Shown: piece by piece, positions 25,376-37,134 of the stretch
Numbering within the stretch: the first letter of the stretch is position 1
How the letters are laid out: each line of letters begins with the position of its first letter
Source of the DNA: Lunularia cruciata
Lineage: Eukaryota > Streptophyta > Marchantiopsida > Lunulariales > Lunulariaceae
Length of the DNA: 64,000 bases
Direction: 5' to 3'
Assembly: GCA_948567375.1 (NCBI GenBank)
Contig: OX419756.1
Coordinates: 26,948,552-27,012,551, forward strand
Made by a program: the position numbers and the translations under genes
Notes under the pieces: generated by a model
The model's input: the letters and a program-made list of their open reading frames with translations, nothing else
Told to the model about the DNA's origin: nothing
Database searches by the model: none

Positions 25376-25984
25376 TTTGATAGCCCAAACACGAAAGAAT
25401 GCAAGATTGGAACTCTCAAAAAACTTTGATCCCCCATAGGAGCACCTTGTCTTTATTATATAGCAAAGAGGATCCCCTCTAAGTGAGCTACACCCTTAGA
25501 CTAGATACATGGATTGGTGACATGTTAATGAGTTACACTCTTAGATGAGATGTTTGGGTTGGTAACACATCAATCCTTGTACTTTTTGGTTGGTCAAACT
25601 TGTTTGACCAAAGGGAATCTTCATGTAAGGAGCTCTTAATGACATGGAAGACATACCATTGGAAAGACCTCACCAAGACAAACAAAGAGGTGTGATTTGC
25701 CTACTTTTCAAGGCCTAATTCCTTTGTTTAGGTCTCCAAAATTGGCTTTGAAGTTTTTGGTGTGTTTTTGACCTCTGCTCTATAAATGGAATTACTCTCT
25801 TATTTAGGTCTCTAAAATAAGCTATAAAATTGTTGGTATGTTTTTGAACTCTACTCTATTATTAGAAGACCTCTTTTGGCGATCCTTCTATCTAATCAAC
25901 TTACGCCATCATGTTTAATGTCTCTAAAGATATTACCAAGCCAAATTTCACATGTAGCTAATTTATCTATCTAGTGGTATTACA
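25376..25984 (-). mobile_element. Solo LTR, family 1
   Basis: 609 bp. It ends GGTATTACA; its start is degenerate (TTTGATAGCCC, aligned to TGTAATACTCC). The flanks TAACT (25371-25375) and TAAGT (25985-25989) agree at four of five bases, consistent with an old target duplication. It is inserted in the copy-3 dispersed element. It keeps the paired W-box palindrome GGTCAAAC-TTG-TTTGACC (25592-25609). Confidence 0.85.
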
Positions 25985-26268
25985 TAAGTAGACTCCAAAT
26001 TAATCCTAAAGATGATGATTCACTTCAATTCAAAGACTCTTTCACACCAACGACTTCAACTCCAAAGGTTGTGTACTACTCTTCCTAAAATGTGCAACTC
26101 TAAAAGAGTCTTTGTGTTGGCCAAATGTACTTACCTGATGATTTTGTGGTACTCCTAATGCTCAAAATCAAGCTTGACTCGTCTTCACATTGATTTTCTC
26201 CTTCAAATCCCTCAAAAATCATACATTATGATCTTGTGCAAATGTCTTTCTTATACTCCAACATTGGT

Positions 26269-26716
26269 TGTAACAATATGGAGTTTAGCAAAGTAGTTAG
26301 TTAGGCTAACAAAGTACAGAATAAGCCAAATTGGCCTAGAATAGTCAAAAAACATCTTGGAAGCTTCTTGGGAAGCTTCCCGACTAGTTAAATTGCGCTT
26401 CAAGCAGGTAGCTTCTAGAAGCTTCTAACTAGCTTAGCTTGCACACCAAGTAGGCAACTTCTAGAAGGAAGCTTCTTGAGAAGCTTCCTAGTTAACTTGG
26501 CTTGCACTCTAAGAAAGCGGTTCAAAGAAGCTTCTTGAGAAGCTTCTCATGGGCCTTGTATGCTACTTATAAATACCAAAGCCAAAGTCATACTAGGCAT
26601 TTAGAGTTTTCCCTCATTCAAGTATCCCAGTGTGAGTTTCCATTCTCCTATTTCTCTCCTTGGTCTTGGTCTTTTACATTGGTGATGCTACTTCAAAAAT
26701 TCCTCACTTCTTAACA
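26269..26716 (+). mobile_element. LTR-like repeat, family 2 (heat-shock-element type), copy 2
   Basis: Plus orientation, from TGTAACAATATGG to TTAACA. Between about 26358 and 26548 it carries at least four clusters of alternating GAA and TTC pentamers around AAGCTT. A TATA box TATAAATA at 26568-26575 sits inside the conserved block ATAAATACCAAAGCC. It interrupts a block order seen uninterrupted at 8850-9530, so it is an insertion. The flanks TTGGT and TAAAC do not match, so the ends are approximate. Confidence 0.6.
26358..26548 (+). promoter_or_regulatory. Array of heat-shock elements upstream of a TATA box
   Basis: A perfect TTCnnGAAnnTTC lies at 26413-26425 (TTCTAGAAGCTTC). Further GAA/TTC inverted clusters are at about 26360-26379, 26459-26487 and 26527-26546, the last only about 20 bp before TATAAATA. 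Such arrays bind heat-shock factors. Activity here is inferred from sequence alone. Confidence 0.55.
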
Positions 26717-28615
26717 TAAACATTCACCCATACTCAAAAATGAAATGCTTTGCAAAGAACTCAAAGTAATTTTACTAGAGTTAGATTTCACAAAAATAAT
26801 AAATTTATAAATTGAATCCAAAAAAATCTGCATTGAAGTCTTATAAACATTTCTTACTTTGCACTAAAGGGATTTTATGGTCAAGTAGATTTATTGGCAG
26901 TCTTCTATTTGTACCTACATCTATCATATATGATTTTAAAATTATCTTATCTTAATCACATGTTAATTAATTATGAACCTTACATGTGTTAGGAAATGTG
27001 TCAAGCCTTCCCCAAAGTCAACTTCAATTATAAACATTTGGACCTACAACTTGAAAGACTTGCTCAACTGCAAATTTTTGTACAACTCCAAAGAATTTAC
27101 TCTTGACATATTTACAACTAGAAAGTATTGTGGTTAACTTCATAATAAAAAGTTATAGTAATATGAGGGTTCATCCTTTAGTGAAGTGAAGTACCTTGGC
27201 ATGGTACTCAATTGCAAAAAAATCCATTCATTCTTTAATTACCTACATAGTACTTTGGTTTGCTCCCTATATTCTACTATCTTTATAGATAGTCACAAAC
27301 TTGAATGAAGTTCTTATCTAAATATTCCTCAAGCCTATTTTCTAATAGCTCTATTTGCTACTCTTCATGGTTTTCCTTCTAGCTTTTGGACCTCCAACTT
27401 CAATTTGTGTATATTTATCTTCATTCCCTTCCCTTTGGCTTCCTCCTTTAGTATTCTCACAAATTGATCTTGGGCTTCTTCCAACTCATGGATTGCCTTC
27501 AACTTCTCTTCCTCTAAGTACTAGTTCAAAATGCCTACTTCTTTCTTCCCTTCTTCCAATATTCAAGGTTGTTTCATTCACTATTTTTCTTCTCCTTCTT
27601 TAAATTTTTGGCTAGTTGGTCCAATTGGAGTGCTCCTTTTCCTTGATAATTTACCATCTACTTCTCTAGGGTCATGATTATAACTTTGACATTTTAACTT
27701 CACACTTTAAGTTATTATAAATGCTCACTAATACTTTGTCCATTTCTCACAACTAGTCTTTGTATCCAAGTTGCATTTTCTTCTTCTCCATTTAAATCAT
27801 TCACAATGCAAGTTGTAACCTCTCAAGTTCTTCTTCTTATTATTGTTGGCCCACTATCAATTAAGAGTTATGCCTTTTATCTAAAAAGCTCATGCATCAA
27901 AGGCCTAAAACTTCTTGGCATCCTCCTTATATAGGTTTCTTGCCTTATCTATTTCTTCATGAGCTCAGTCTCCTTCACTTTTTGGGTGAAAATCTCCTTG
28001 TGCATACTACACACCAAGATATTGTAATCCACAATCTTTTTGGTACTTGGGTAGTAAAATCTCCATTAATTGATGCATTACCACCCTTGAGTATATGACA
28101 AAGTGTGATCTTTCCTTCATTGACACTTAGGTTGCTTGGACTAATCCTTCTTCAACTTTGGTATGCATAAGATTGGAGGATCTTTGCCTTCTCCCTCAAC
28201 TTCAACTTCATCTTCTTCTCTTATTGAGGATCTTTGGTTCTTGTTGAACTTTAGGCCAAAGTTCTTTCTATTCTTTAGTGTCTTGTCTTTTACTCTTCTC
28301 AAATACCTATTAGTCGTTTGGAGTTTGAATGTACTTTGACTTGGTGCAATGTCTCTCCCTTCTCCTCTACTTCTTCTTCTTGGTTCACATGTTTATATGG
28401 GGTTGGAGCAGACTAAACACTTCTTTTTCATATTTTACTACAAACTCCTACAAAGTAACCAGCACTTCTTCTTCCTCCTCTTTTTGTTTGTACTCATCTT
28501 TGGATTCTTCTTCTTTTGAACCAAAATCTTGCTTTGCATCCAAAATTACATCAATAATTTCAGGATTTTGTCTTTTCTTATTTGTAGGCTTTAGTGACTT
28601 CATTGGAAGTGTCTT

Positions 28616-29145
28616 CTATTTATTTAACTTTGTCTTTTTTGTGGCTCCTTCTTTTTCTACCAAAACAAATTCTCCGGTTGATTCAAACTTCACATCCACT
28701 TCTTGATACTTCTTAATCATGTTCTTCACTTTAAGATGTGAGGTGAAGTACTCTATTCGATGAAAATGACTTAGGAACTTCTTGCACTTCTCTCTTGTTA
28801 AGAGATTTGATCCCATGTAGAAAGTTATTGCAAAGAAGTCCAAGTAGGTAGCTCCACGTTTTTTTTCAAATTCTCAATGCAAACTTCTTGCTTGATAGTA
28901 AAACATATTGGCCCAATCAATAGGTTTTCCATAATTAATGTGGTCAAAGAAGAAGCTTGATTTTTGGTGAGGTAGGTTGTTTTCTTGTGCTTAAATAGCT
29001 TCATAACTACTTTAATGATTGCTCTTTGGGTTGGATCCTTGTAACTCCCAATCTGCCATCCATTTTTTGTATACCTCTTTTTGGACAAGGTTAATTTGAT
29101 ATCTTTGGTGATCATCTTATCTGCAAACTTGCTCTTTGAGGTCAT
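28616..29145 (-). pseudogene. Unrecognised protein of about 180 codons split by a one-base frameshift
   Basis: The two minus-strand frames 29145-28825 and 28843-28616 overlap and read as one protein across an A8 run (plus-strand T8 at about 28859-28866). The first part contains YKDPTQRAIIKVVMKLFKHK and TLIMENLLIGPI. The second contains DFFAITFYMGSNLLTREK and ends Lys/Glu-rich. Composition is ordinary, globular and charged, unlike a random AT-rich frame. It belongs to a dispersed element and could be a structural or accessory protein. I do not recognise the family. Confidence 0.4.
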
Positions 29146-29700
29146 GGCTCCTCATGGCACTTCATCTAGTCCTAATACATTCTTCCAATCTTCTTTGATC
29201 TTATTGTATGTAGTCCCTTTCAAGTCCTTAATCAATCTCTCCATCCTCCCCTTTATCCCATTGATGGTTTCAAAGTCAATCAATTAACAATTCTAGAGCA
29301 AGAAGACCAGAGGCTTTCTTTGGATTAACTCACTTTTGCAATGAATCACCCACTTGTTCACTATTGCACTTCAAATAATAACTTTGGGGATCTTCTTATG
29401 GGTTTTTAAGCAAACACCATACTTTCTATCAAACGGATTCAAGGTACAAAGGCAAAGGCCAGAAAAATACAATTGCTAAGAAGACTTGGAAATTCTGAGG
29501 TCACAAAAATCTGAAAATCAAATTGCTCTGTCTAAAGTGAAATCAATCAATGAGCATTTGGTTTTATAAGCAAATTCCTCAATCATTCTTTGAGCATTCA
29601 ATGGTTGTAGGGTAGATGAGCACGCCTACTCTGTACATGTCAAGATTTTGGTGAGTAGTCTTCTCCATACATGCAAAACAATCCATGAATGGTCTCTCTC

Positions 29701-32700
29701 ACATATGCAAGTTCTTCTTGTTCTTCTTGTTCTTCTTTTTCCTATTTGAAATTAAATTCCTTCTTCTTAGATGGTATTTTGGATTTTATAGTATTTTTTA
29801 TTTTATAATTTTCTTTGCTTTTAAACATGATTGAGAGTCTTGCAAGTTTGGAAAGTTTAGTTGTTATAAATTGTAAATAGATGTCATCTTTATAATAAGT
29901 ACTTGTACTCTTTAAGACATTGTAGCTTTTTTGGTAGAATTATCCTAATCCTCTTGATTGAGAATTCTACTCTCCTTACAATTGGTTAGAGAAATGTGTG
30001 TTAAGTAGGTGACCTTTATATTTATTCCTTTCTTGATGATTAAAATGAACTCAACTTCTTGCATAGCCAATCTTTTTGTATTTTTCCTTTTTATGAACTT
30101 TCTTGATGTTGTTATACACTTCTTATACTATCTCCTTAAGAATCATTGAAATTTTAAATTATCATATAACAAAGTGATGAAAGATTTTATCATTCTTACA
30201 TGGGTGTCTCTTTTCTTGTAAGTTCAAATATCTTCTATTTCATCATCTAACTTGCATAAAAGATCTTCATATTGTTTGATTAGTGTCATTTCTCAAAGAT
30301 TTAGTATAGCTTATTTGCTTCTCTTGGTATCAAGTAAAAGAAAAGTAACTTTTCACAAAAAAAACTGGTGACTCTTAAGTCATTGTTGTCAAACATCATT
30401 ATCTTATGATGTTTCTCAAATGCAGATTGGAAAGTTACCTCAATGTTGTTTTCCTTGGAGGCACAAGCTTGAACAAACTTGTTAACACAATTATATACTC
30501 CTTATTTTTATATAGTTGTATGTGTGGTGGATCCACTAAAATTGAAGTGTTGTCATTGGAGTGTTGTCATTACCTTTAAGATATTTGAATGTATGGCTAT
30601 GTATTTTCATAAGTTGAAAAAATCTTTTAAGAAGCTATTATCATCTAAACATATCTTCTTCACTTTTACCAAGTGGATTTCATCAAAGTTCTTATGAAGA
30701 AACTAGCCAAAATAAGTAGTTAATATGGACCTTTATTTGATTCTTTTATGAGTTGCAACTTTGTCTTTGATGGAAACCTTTTATATTCTAATTGATTTCT
30801 TATTTGTAGAAGTGATATTCCACTTGAGAGTATTTAAAGGATTTATTTATTTAGTGATCTTTCTTGTGCATGTACAAAAGGTGTAATTTCTCTTATATAG
30901 AGATAATTTATGGGTTTTCTAATATTACATATATCAAAGAATATTTGATTCTTATACTTATTGGTCTTGTCTAGCCATTTATAATCCATATTTCTTGTTG
31001 TGGTATGTAAGCTTGAATTTCATTATGTCTCTTCCATCAATGCTTAAGCTTAAACTCTAATTGTTGTAATTAGTATTATTATTTAGATAAATTTAATGAG
31101 TTAACCTATTTATCTCTTATAATGCATACTACAACATATTGAGTAGTATACTCTCATTTTATTTATATATTTTACTTATAAAAAATCTTCTCAGATAAAT
31201 AATATATTTTTAGATTTGATTCTTCTTTCTTAATAATGAATGTGTTTCTTGGTTGCTTTTTACTCCATATCTTACAAAATTAAGTACTCTTTTTTTCCTT
31301 TTCCATCCTTTCCTTTTTTCTATATGAGAAGCACTAGTTATTTATATGGCTCACAATTGTTAGAAATGACATATTGGTGCAACTCTTTTTACAAAAAGAT
31401 GTTAATGGTTAGATCACAAGCTTACCCATGAGTAATCACAAAAAGGATAATCAAATGAGATCCTCTACCATCAAAACTATGAATGCAAGACCAAAATGAG
31501 AGACCATCTAGGCCTACAAATGATTGCAATGAAAAATCTTTAGTTTGTAGGAGGTAGATCAAGAGTGCAAACCATGTTCTTGTCACCCCACACTTAGATG
31601 CTCTAGTTCCCATGCTCTTGTACTACTCTAAAACAAATTCTTTCTAAGCTATATTCAAAATAAGAACTTATTATACTAAAATACATCAATTTCTACATGG
31701 AATCCACTACCTATATATATCATAACCCTATAAAAAGACGAGATCATAATCCATGTAGCTTGAAGATACATGGATTATTCATATGGTAGTGGATCAACCA
31801 TAGTATCATTTGCACAATTTAATACAACATTACATAAATAAAAAACACAATCTTACTTTTTTCAATCAATGAGCAAATCATAACATAATAACATGCAAAT
31901 CTCATGCATTATGAAGTAGATTTATCCTCCATGATTTTCCTTACCATCTTTATCATGTATATAATTATTAAATAAATATGCAAATATTTTACTACTAAAT
32001 AACACTAATAAATTTGAGAATAATTTATTTTCAAAATTGCCATAATGAAATCTATAAATACAGTCATTTAAAACACTATGAAATTCTAAAAAGGAAATCC
32101 AAAAAGCACCTAGTAAATTTACAATGGACTTAGTAACCTTCTTTCGAATTGAGTGGTCTAATTCATACTCCATATACTTTTTGTGAACTTGGCTGACAAA
32201 GCAACGAGTAATTATTACAATACTTGCATCTTACTTGTACAAAGAAGTGCGTTGCCAAGTCTAAACTACTGATTTAGAGTAAGATCTTTAAGATTGGATT
32301 TTTTATTCAAATTGAATCTTATGTCTAAAGTAATATATAAAATAAATATTTCTGTGTATACTTAGAGATATAATTGTTGTATTATAAAGGAATTTTCCTC
32401 TTATCTTTATTTTTAGTGGAAATCCTTGGTGACTGTGTTTTTAATAAGACCAAGAGTGTATGAAGAAATTTAGTATACATTATAATTGATATGACCACAG
32501 TTGTATCTTACACTCATTAAGAAGCATGAATCGATATACTTCCAATAAGAAAAAGTTCACTTCAAGCATAAAAGATTAAAGAAGTTATATGAGGTAGCAT
32601 CTAAAGTACATCTTGTATCTTAGGTTTTGTATCTCATGTAAGACATGATTTCCAATTATTAATAGCTTGAGAGAGAAATTTAGAGATTTAGATCTCATAT

Positions 32701-34157
32701 GCTAAATAATATTAAATATAATATAAGAATATATATAATGAAGATTATAACTAGAGCATCTAAGATCTAAATTTTATATTATTATTTCCATAAAATGTCC
32801 ACTTATATATATTCACTTAACAGGCTAATAATTGACCACTCAACAATTCTTATAAGTTGGCTACTTCATGAATATATAGTTGGATATTTAGTTTTATTAT
32901 ATACATTGATGCAACTCAAAAATGATATGGATGATATGAATCCAGTAAGTTAAGTTTACAAGGATAATAATTTAGTAGTAATTATATTAAAAAATGAAAC
33001 AAACAAATATTTCTATATAAAGTTAATATATTATTTTATCAAAGTTCTATGGGTCTTTAAAGTTTTGAATCAAACTAAGATATTGATGTACTATATAGTG
33101 CATAAACATATATAAATATATAAAACCTTACAAGTGGAGCTTAAGTTAGTACTTGCTTACTAAATAAAAAAGTCATAAAGGATACCACTTACTCATCAAG
33201 ACAAAATCATTAGATCATTTACTTATAACCATAAGTTGACTTATTTGCTTGCTAACTTCTTGAAGCATCTACAAAGGATAATCTACTTGATTGAAATCTT
33301 TTTAAAAGGTTCATTCAAATCATTGATTCATAATTTGGAGGTTATTCCAATACTATACTAGTTTAAACACTTGTAAATAAGAGTAAAAGTTGGTACAATT
33401 TATGAAATTAGATCAATATTGATTATAGTGATACTAAATAAACTCCAAAGTGTTATTCTAGATAAATATACCTATGCATACAAAATCTATGGAAAGGTAA
33501 TTCCTTTATTACGAAACTGTAATTTTATTTATATTTACACATATACTAACATATTTATCAAAGAATAATTACTAAAAGTTACGAAACGATGACAAGTAAC
33601 TACTCTGATTATGTAAGTACGAGTATTATTTAGTAATGCATCATAAATATGGAATTGCAATTCTTCACAATTTCAATAAAATAACATAAAATTATATTCA
33701 GATAATACATAACTAGCAACTAGGTGAAGAGGACGAGTAATCATTCAATTCGTATGTAAGAATCAAAATAATGAACTATTAAGAAATAAGATTAGAAAAC
33801 ATAAAGTCAAAAGCTACAATCGTACCAATAACAAGGTTCTGAAGAGTAATAAATTTTCAATTTTGTATTTTTCAAATTTCAAATTATATAATTTATTTTG
33901 GTAAAATGATATTGTATTTCAATGTTGTCTCAAATTTTAATTGGATTTCTCTTAACTTGGGCTAAAACCAATGATTATTATATTAGAAGAGTATAATAAA
34001 CATGCTTTCATATCAAAGTTCCCATATATATTAGATAGTCTACATTTTTTGTATGTTCAATGTTCATCAAGTTTATTTAGCATTATAATCTTATGTTAGA
34101 AATAATCGGGATAGGGTCAAATTCACATCAAAACACTATTTAAAATTAAGAAGCAAC

Positions 34158-34159
<2 letters not shown>
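29701..34159. other. Long AT-rich stretch, probably old repeats
   Basis: No supported gene. The minus strand at about 30280-30225 reads TLIKQYEDLLCKLDDEIEDI, which faintly resembles copia gag (UBN2-like), but stops surround it and the match is weak. The rest, 30.8-34.1 kb, is very AT-rich with nothing recognised. Confidence 0.45.
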
Positions 34160-34224
<65 letters not shown>

Positions 34225-34239
34225 TATATATATATATAT
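34160..34239. repeat. Compound microsatellite (TA)n (GA)n (TA)n
   Basis: TA repeats to 34212, GA repeats 34213-34224, then TA repeats to 34239. Confidence 0.97.
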
Positions 34240-35139
34240 GAGGCTCATAAGAATAATTCTTTGTTTAATTCTTCATCCTTGCAATCTTCTGGTCAAAACT
34301 TCATAGAGTAATTTTATTAACTTTGAGTTTCTTAAGTTCAAATATCTCATACAAAGATAAAAAAAACCATTGTATATTCTAATCTACAATATCCTATTAA
34401 TAGAGCTTGAACCTTATATTAATCTGGTAAGTTATAGCAAGGTTTTCATATAGTATAATCACTATTATTGTAAATGGATGCTTATAAGTAAACGTGCAAA
34501 GCAACCAATGTATAGAGATGCATTTCATGAAATAATCCAAAAAAGGTAAAATGATATCAGTCAAATCATTAAATAATCATTTAATTTATCATTTTGAATA
34601 GCAATAGTAACTTTTTAAAAACAATAAATTTACTAACAATAGAGTATAATAAGTTGAACCATTGGACAAAATGTTACTATGTATAAACTTGCCAACCCAT
34701 TATTATATTCTATTGGTTGATGTGTATATAATAGCTCTAATGATGTCAAAAATGAGGCTTGGACTACCCTTTGTAACCCCAAGCTCCTCTTGCAACTATA
34801 CACAATTTTAAGTTAAATTCATAGATATTTGGATATTAAGCACACCAAAGAAGATTAAAGACTATTTTGTAAAACCAATAGTTAGACATAATAGTCCATG
34901 TGCAACTATCAAAATAACTATGACTGCAAACATTACCACTCCAGCATCCAAGCAAATTAACTTTGGCACTAAAAATGTTATGACAAAGACTATCCAAACA
35001 AAATTGCATGTGGCCACTCCAAAAATAGCTATAATGGAAGGACAATACAAAAAATTTGAAGGAGCTCCTATATCTTTGTATCAAAAAATTCACTAGAAAA
35101 GAATAAAAGACTACAATGAAGATAATAAAAGGGGAGGTT
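34240..35139. other. AT-rich sequence upstream of an LTR
   Basis: No gene recognised. The last 15 bases (ATAAAAGGGGAGGTT) look like a polypurine tract next to the LTR at 35140, so part of this stretch is probably the remnant 3' interior of a family 1 element. Confidence 0.45.
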
Positions 35140-35484
35140 TATAATACCAATAGTTAAACATATTATCTAGAGGTGAAAATTGGATTGGTGACATATGGAA
35201 GGATGTTATATATGATGTAATAAGTAGATTAGATAAAGATATCACACAAAAAGTATTTTCACTAATAAGGCATAAGTCCAAAGTAGCATGAAAACTTCAG
35301 AGTCGGTTTTATTGAAATTGTGCAGATTCCTTTCACAATAGAGAAGAGAAGGCTTGGCTTTCCTCCCCTATGCCCGCATTTGTCTCAACAAGAGCTTTCC
35401 AGTGATATCTCATTCATGTTATTCCATGAGTTTGAAATTTTGTGTTTCTTCTTTTGGGTGTTATCATGTACTCGAAACATTAGA
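35140..35484 (+). mobile_element. Family 1 LTR, plus orientation, internally deleted, with upstream polypurine tract
   Basis: Starts TATAATACC (TG changed to TA) and ends AACATTAGA. It is 345 bp instead of about 590, because a middle block of about 250 bp, including the W-box pair, is missing. GGGGAGGTT directly precedes it, the same tract that precedes the 3' LTR at 14571. It is therefore a 3' LTR of a second, otherwise lost element in the opposite orientation. Confidence 0.75.
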
Positions 35485-36540
35485 ACTTCAATTTGTGTAT
35501 AGATGTCTAAATCCAAAACCAACAAGGGACTATTTAGTAGATTTTATATATTTTATAAATGAAGTTTTAATTTAGAACATATTATATTACATAAATGGGA
35601 ATTAAAAAGGAACTTAAATTGTTGGATTAGAATTATTATTTTAAACAAACTTTCCTTTTTCTAAGAATTAGAAAACTTATTAACTTCACATTTTGTTTTA
35701 AATATATGAAAAATTTCCTCTAAACTCATTTAGGAAAAAATAAGTTTGATATCTCTTGATTTATTTATCTTAACCTACATAAACTTCAAATCTAAAAGCT
35801 TACACTTACTATCATTCTTGAAAATTAGATTATAATTTCAGCACTACTTATAATTGTATCTATCAAACAAAGAAAATAAGAGTTTAGGTATTGCCAAAAT
35901 AAATAACCAAAATAGATCTTCATAGTATGGATTTAATGGTATAGATTAATAACAAAGGAAAATAAATTTTAATAGTTTGACTTGATCTATCATAAATTCC
36001 AAATATATAAGGAATTACTTGGTTATTATTAGAAAGTAAACCCTATTCACAAAACTTACTAACATCTTAAAATAGTAAATCTAAGTAATTATAACATAAA
36101 ATATAAAATCATACCATAAAATAGGAATTTGATGGAAATTTCAATCATTCACAAAAATTAATTGATAGCTTATGCATGAACTTTAGTAAATAATTCCTCT
36201 ATGATTTTTTTGATTTTTTTGATATTTCTCTCAAATAATAAATCATACTAATAAAAATTTAAATATATATTAAATATCATATAAAATACACATTGAAAAT
36301 TCATGATCAATAAATTATACTACCTCAACTTATGCAAGAGAAAAATCTCATAGAAATTACTTGGAATTTTCTTATGTTGACAACATATTTTGATTACAAT
36401 GAAAATATATATTGTTTTTTTAAGCAATAATAAGTCATGTTGGTTTATTTTCCTCAAGAAAGAAGTTAGATAAAACCTTGTCATTCTTCTTTGATATTGT
36501 ATTGAGATTCTATTTTATCATACTTGTATTCCTTGATTGA
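35485..36540. other. AT-rich spacer
   Basis: No gene, RNA or repeat recognised between the two plus-oriented LTRs. Confidence 0.5.
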
Positions 36541-37134
36541 TGTAATACCATTAGCTATACATCTTATTAAGAGGTAGAAATTGGATTGATAATATATAAA
36601 ATGATTTTATATAATATGGTCTATGTGTATCATATAGAGCTATCACCAAAAGAGTATTTCTACTAACAATGCATAGATCCAAAACACCCTAAAAACTTTA
36701 GAACCAATTTTGAAGGCCTAAACTGATGAAATAGGCCTCAAAAAAGGTAATGTTCTACACAAGAATGAAAAGTGCAATGCCGTTTCCTCCATGTTTGTCT
36801 CATTGAGAACTTTCCAATGGTACCTTGCCCATGTTGTTATAAGCTTCCTACAAGAAGATTCTCAAAAATTCCCTTTGGTCAAACTTGTTTGACCAACCAA
36901 AAATTGGACAAGGATTGACATATCACCAATCCATACAATTAATGTAATGATGGAGCTTGTTGACAAGTCAACAATCCATATATATGATCCAAGGGTGGAG
37001 CTCTCGTTGAGTGGATCTTCTTTGCTGTATAACAAAGACAAGGTGTTCCTTTGGGGCATCAAAGTATTGAGAAACTAAGCTTTGTGTTTCTCTTGTTTGT
37101 CGATTGGAGGTTCTACTGTACTCAAAACATTACA
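36541..37134 (+). mobile_element. Solo LTR, family 1, plus orientation, perfect target duplication
   Basis: 594 bp from TGTAATACC to CATTACA, flanked by ATTGA at 36536-36540 and 37135-37139. No internal region is present. The W-box palindrome GGTCAAAC-TTG-TTTGACC is intact at 36878-36894. Confidence 0.93.

Larger units (their letters stand above)
25090..29700 (-). mobile_element. Decayed dispersed element with antisense coiled-coil-like region (copy 3), with nested LTRs
   Basis: The block 25190-25370 matches 8630-8830. Sequence after the nested LTR (25985-26268) matches 8850-9100, and 26925-27130 matches 9290-9530, so the order is the same as in copy 1. It is interrupted by LTR family 1 (25376-25984) and LTR family 2 (26269-26716). 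The minus strand at 27355-28350 is low-complexity, the counterpart of the Lys/Glu-rich frame at 22140-22860. A frameshifted frame of about 180 codons remains at 29145-28616. Confidence 0.5.

Noticed and set aside
26264-26721. Target duplication for the family 2 LTR
   Set aside because: Flanks TTGGT and TAAAC do not match under the chosen ends, so no duplication is claimed.
29980-30710. Possible copia gag on the minus strand (TLIKQYEDLLCKLDDE)
   Set aside because: One short stretch of resemblance, surrounded by stops and without other copia domains; too weak to call.
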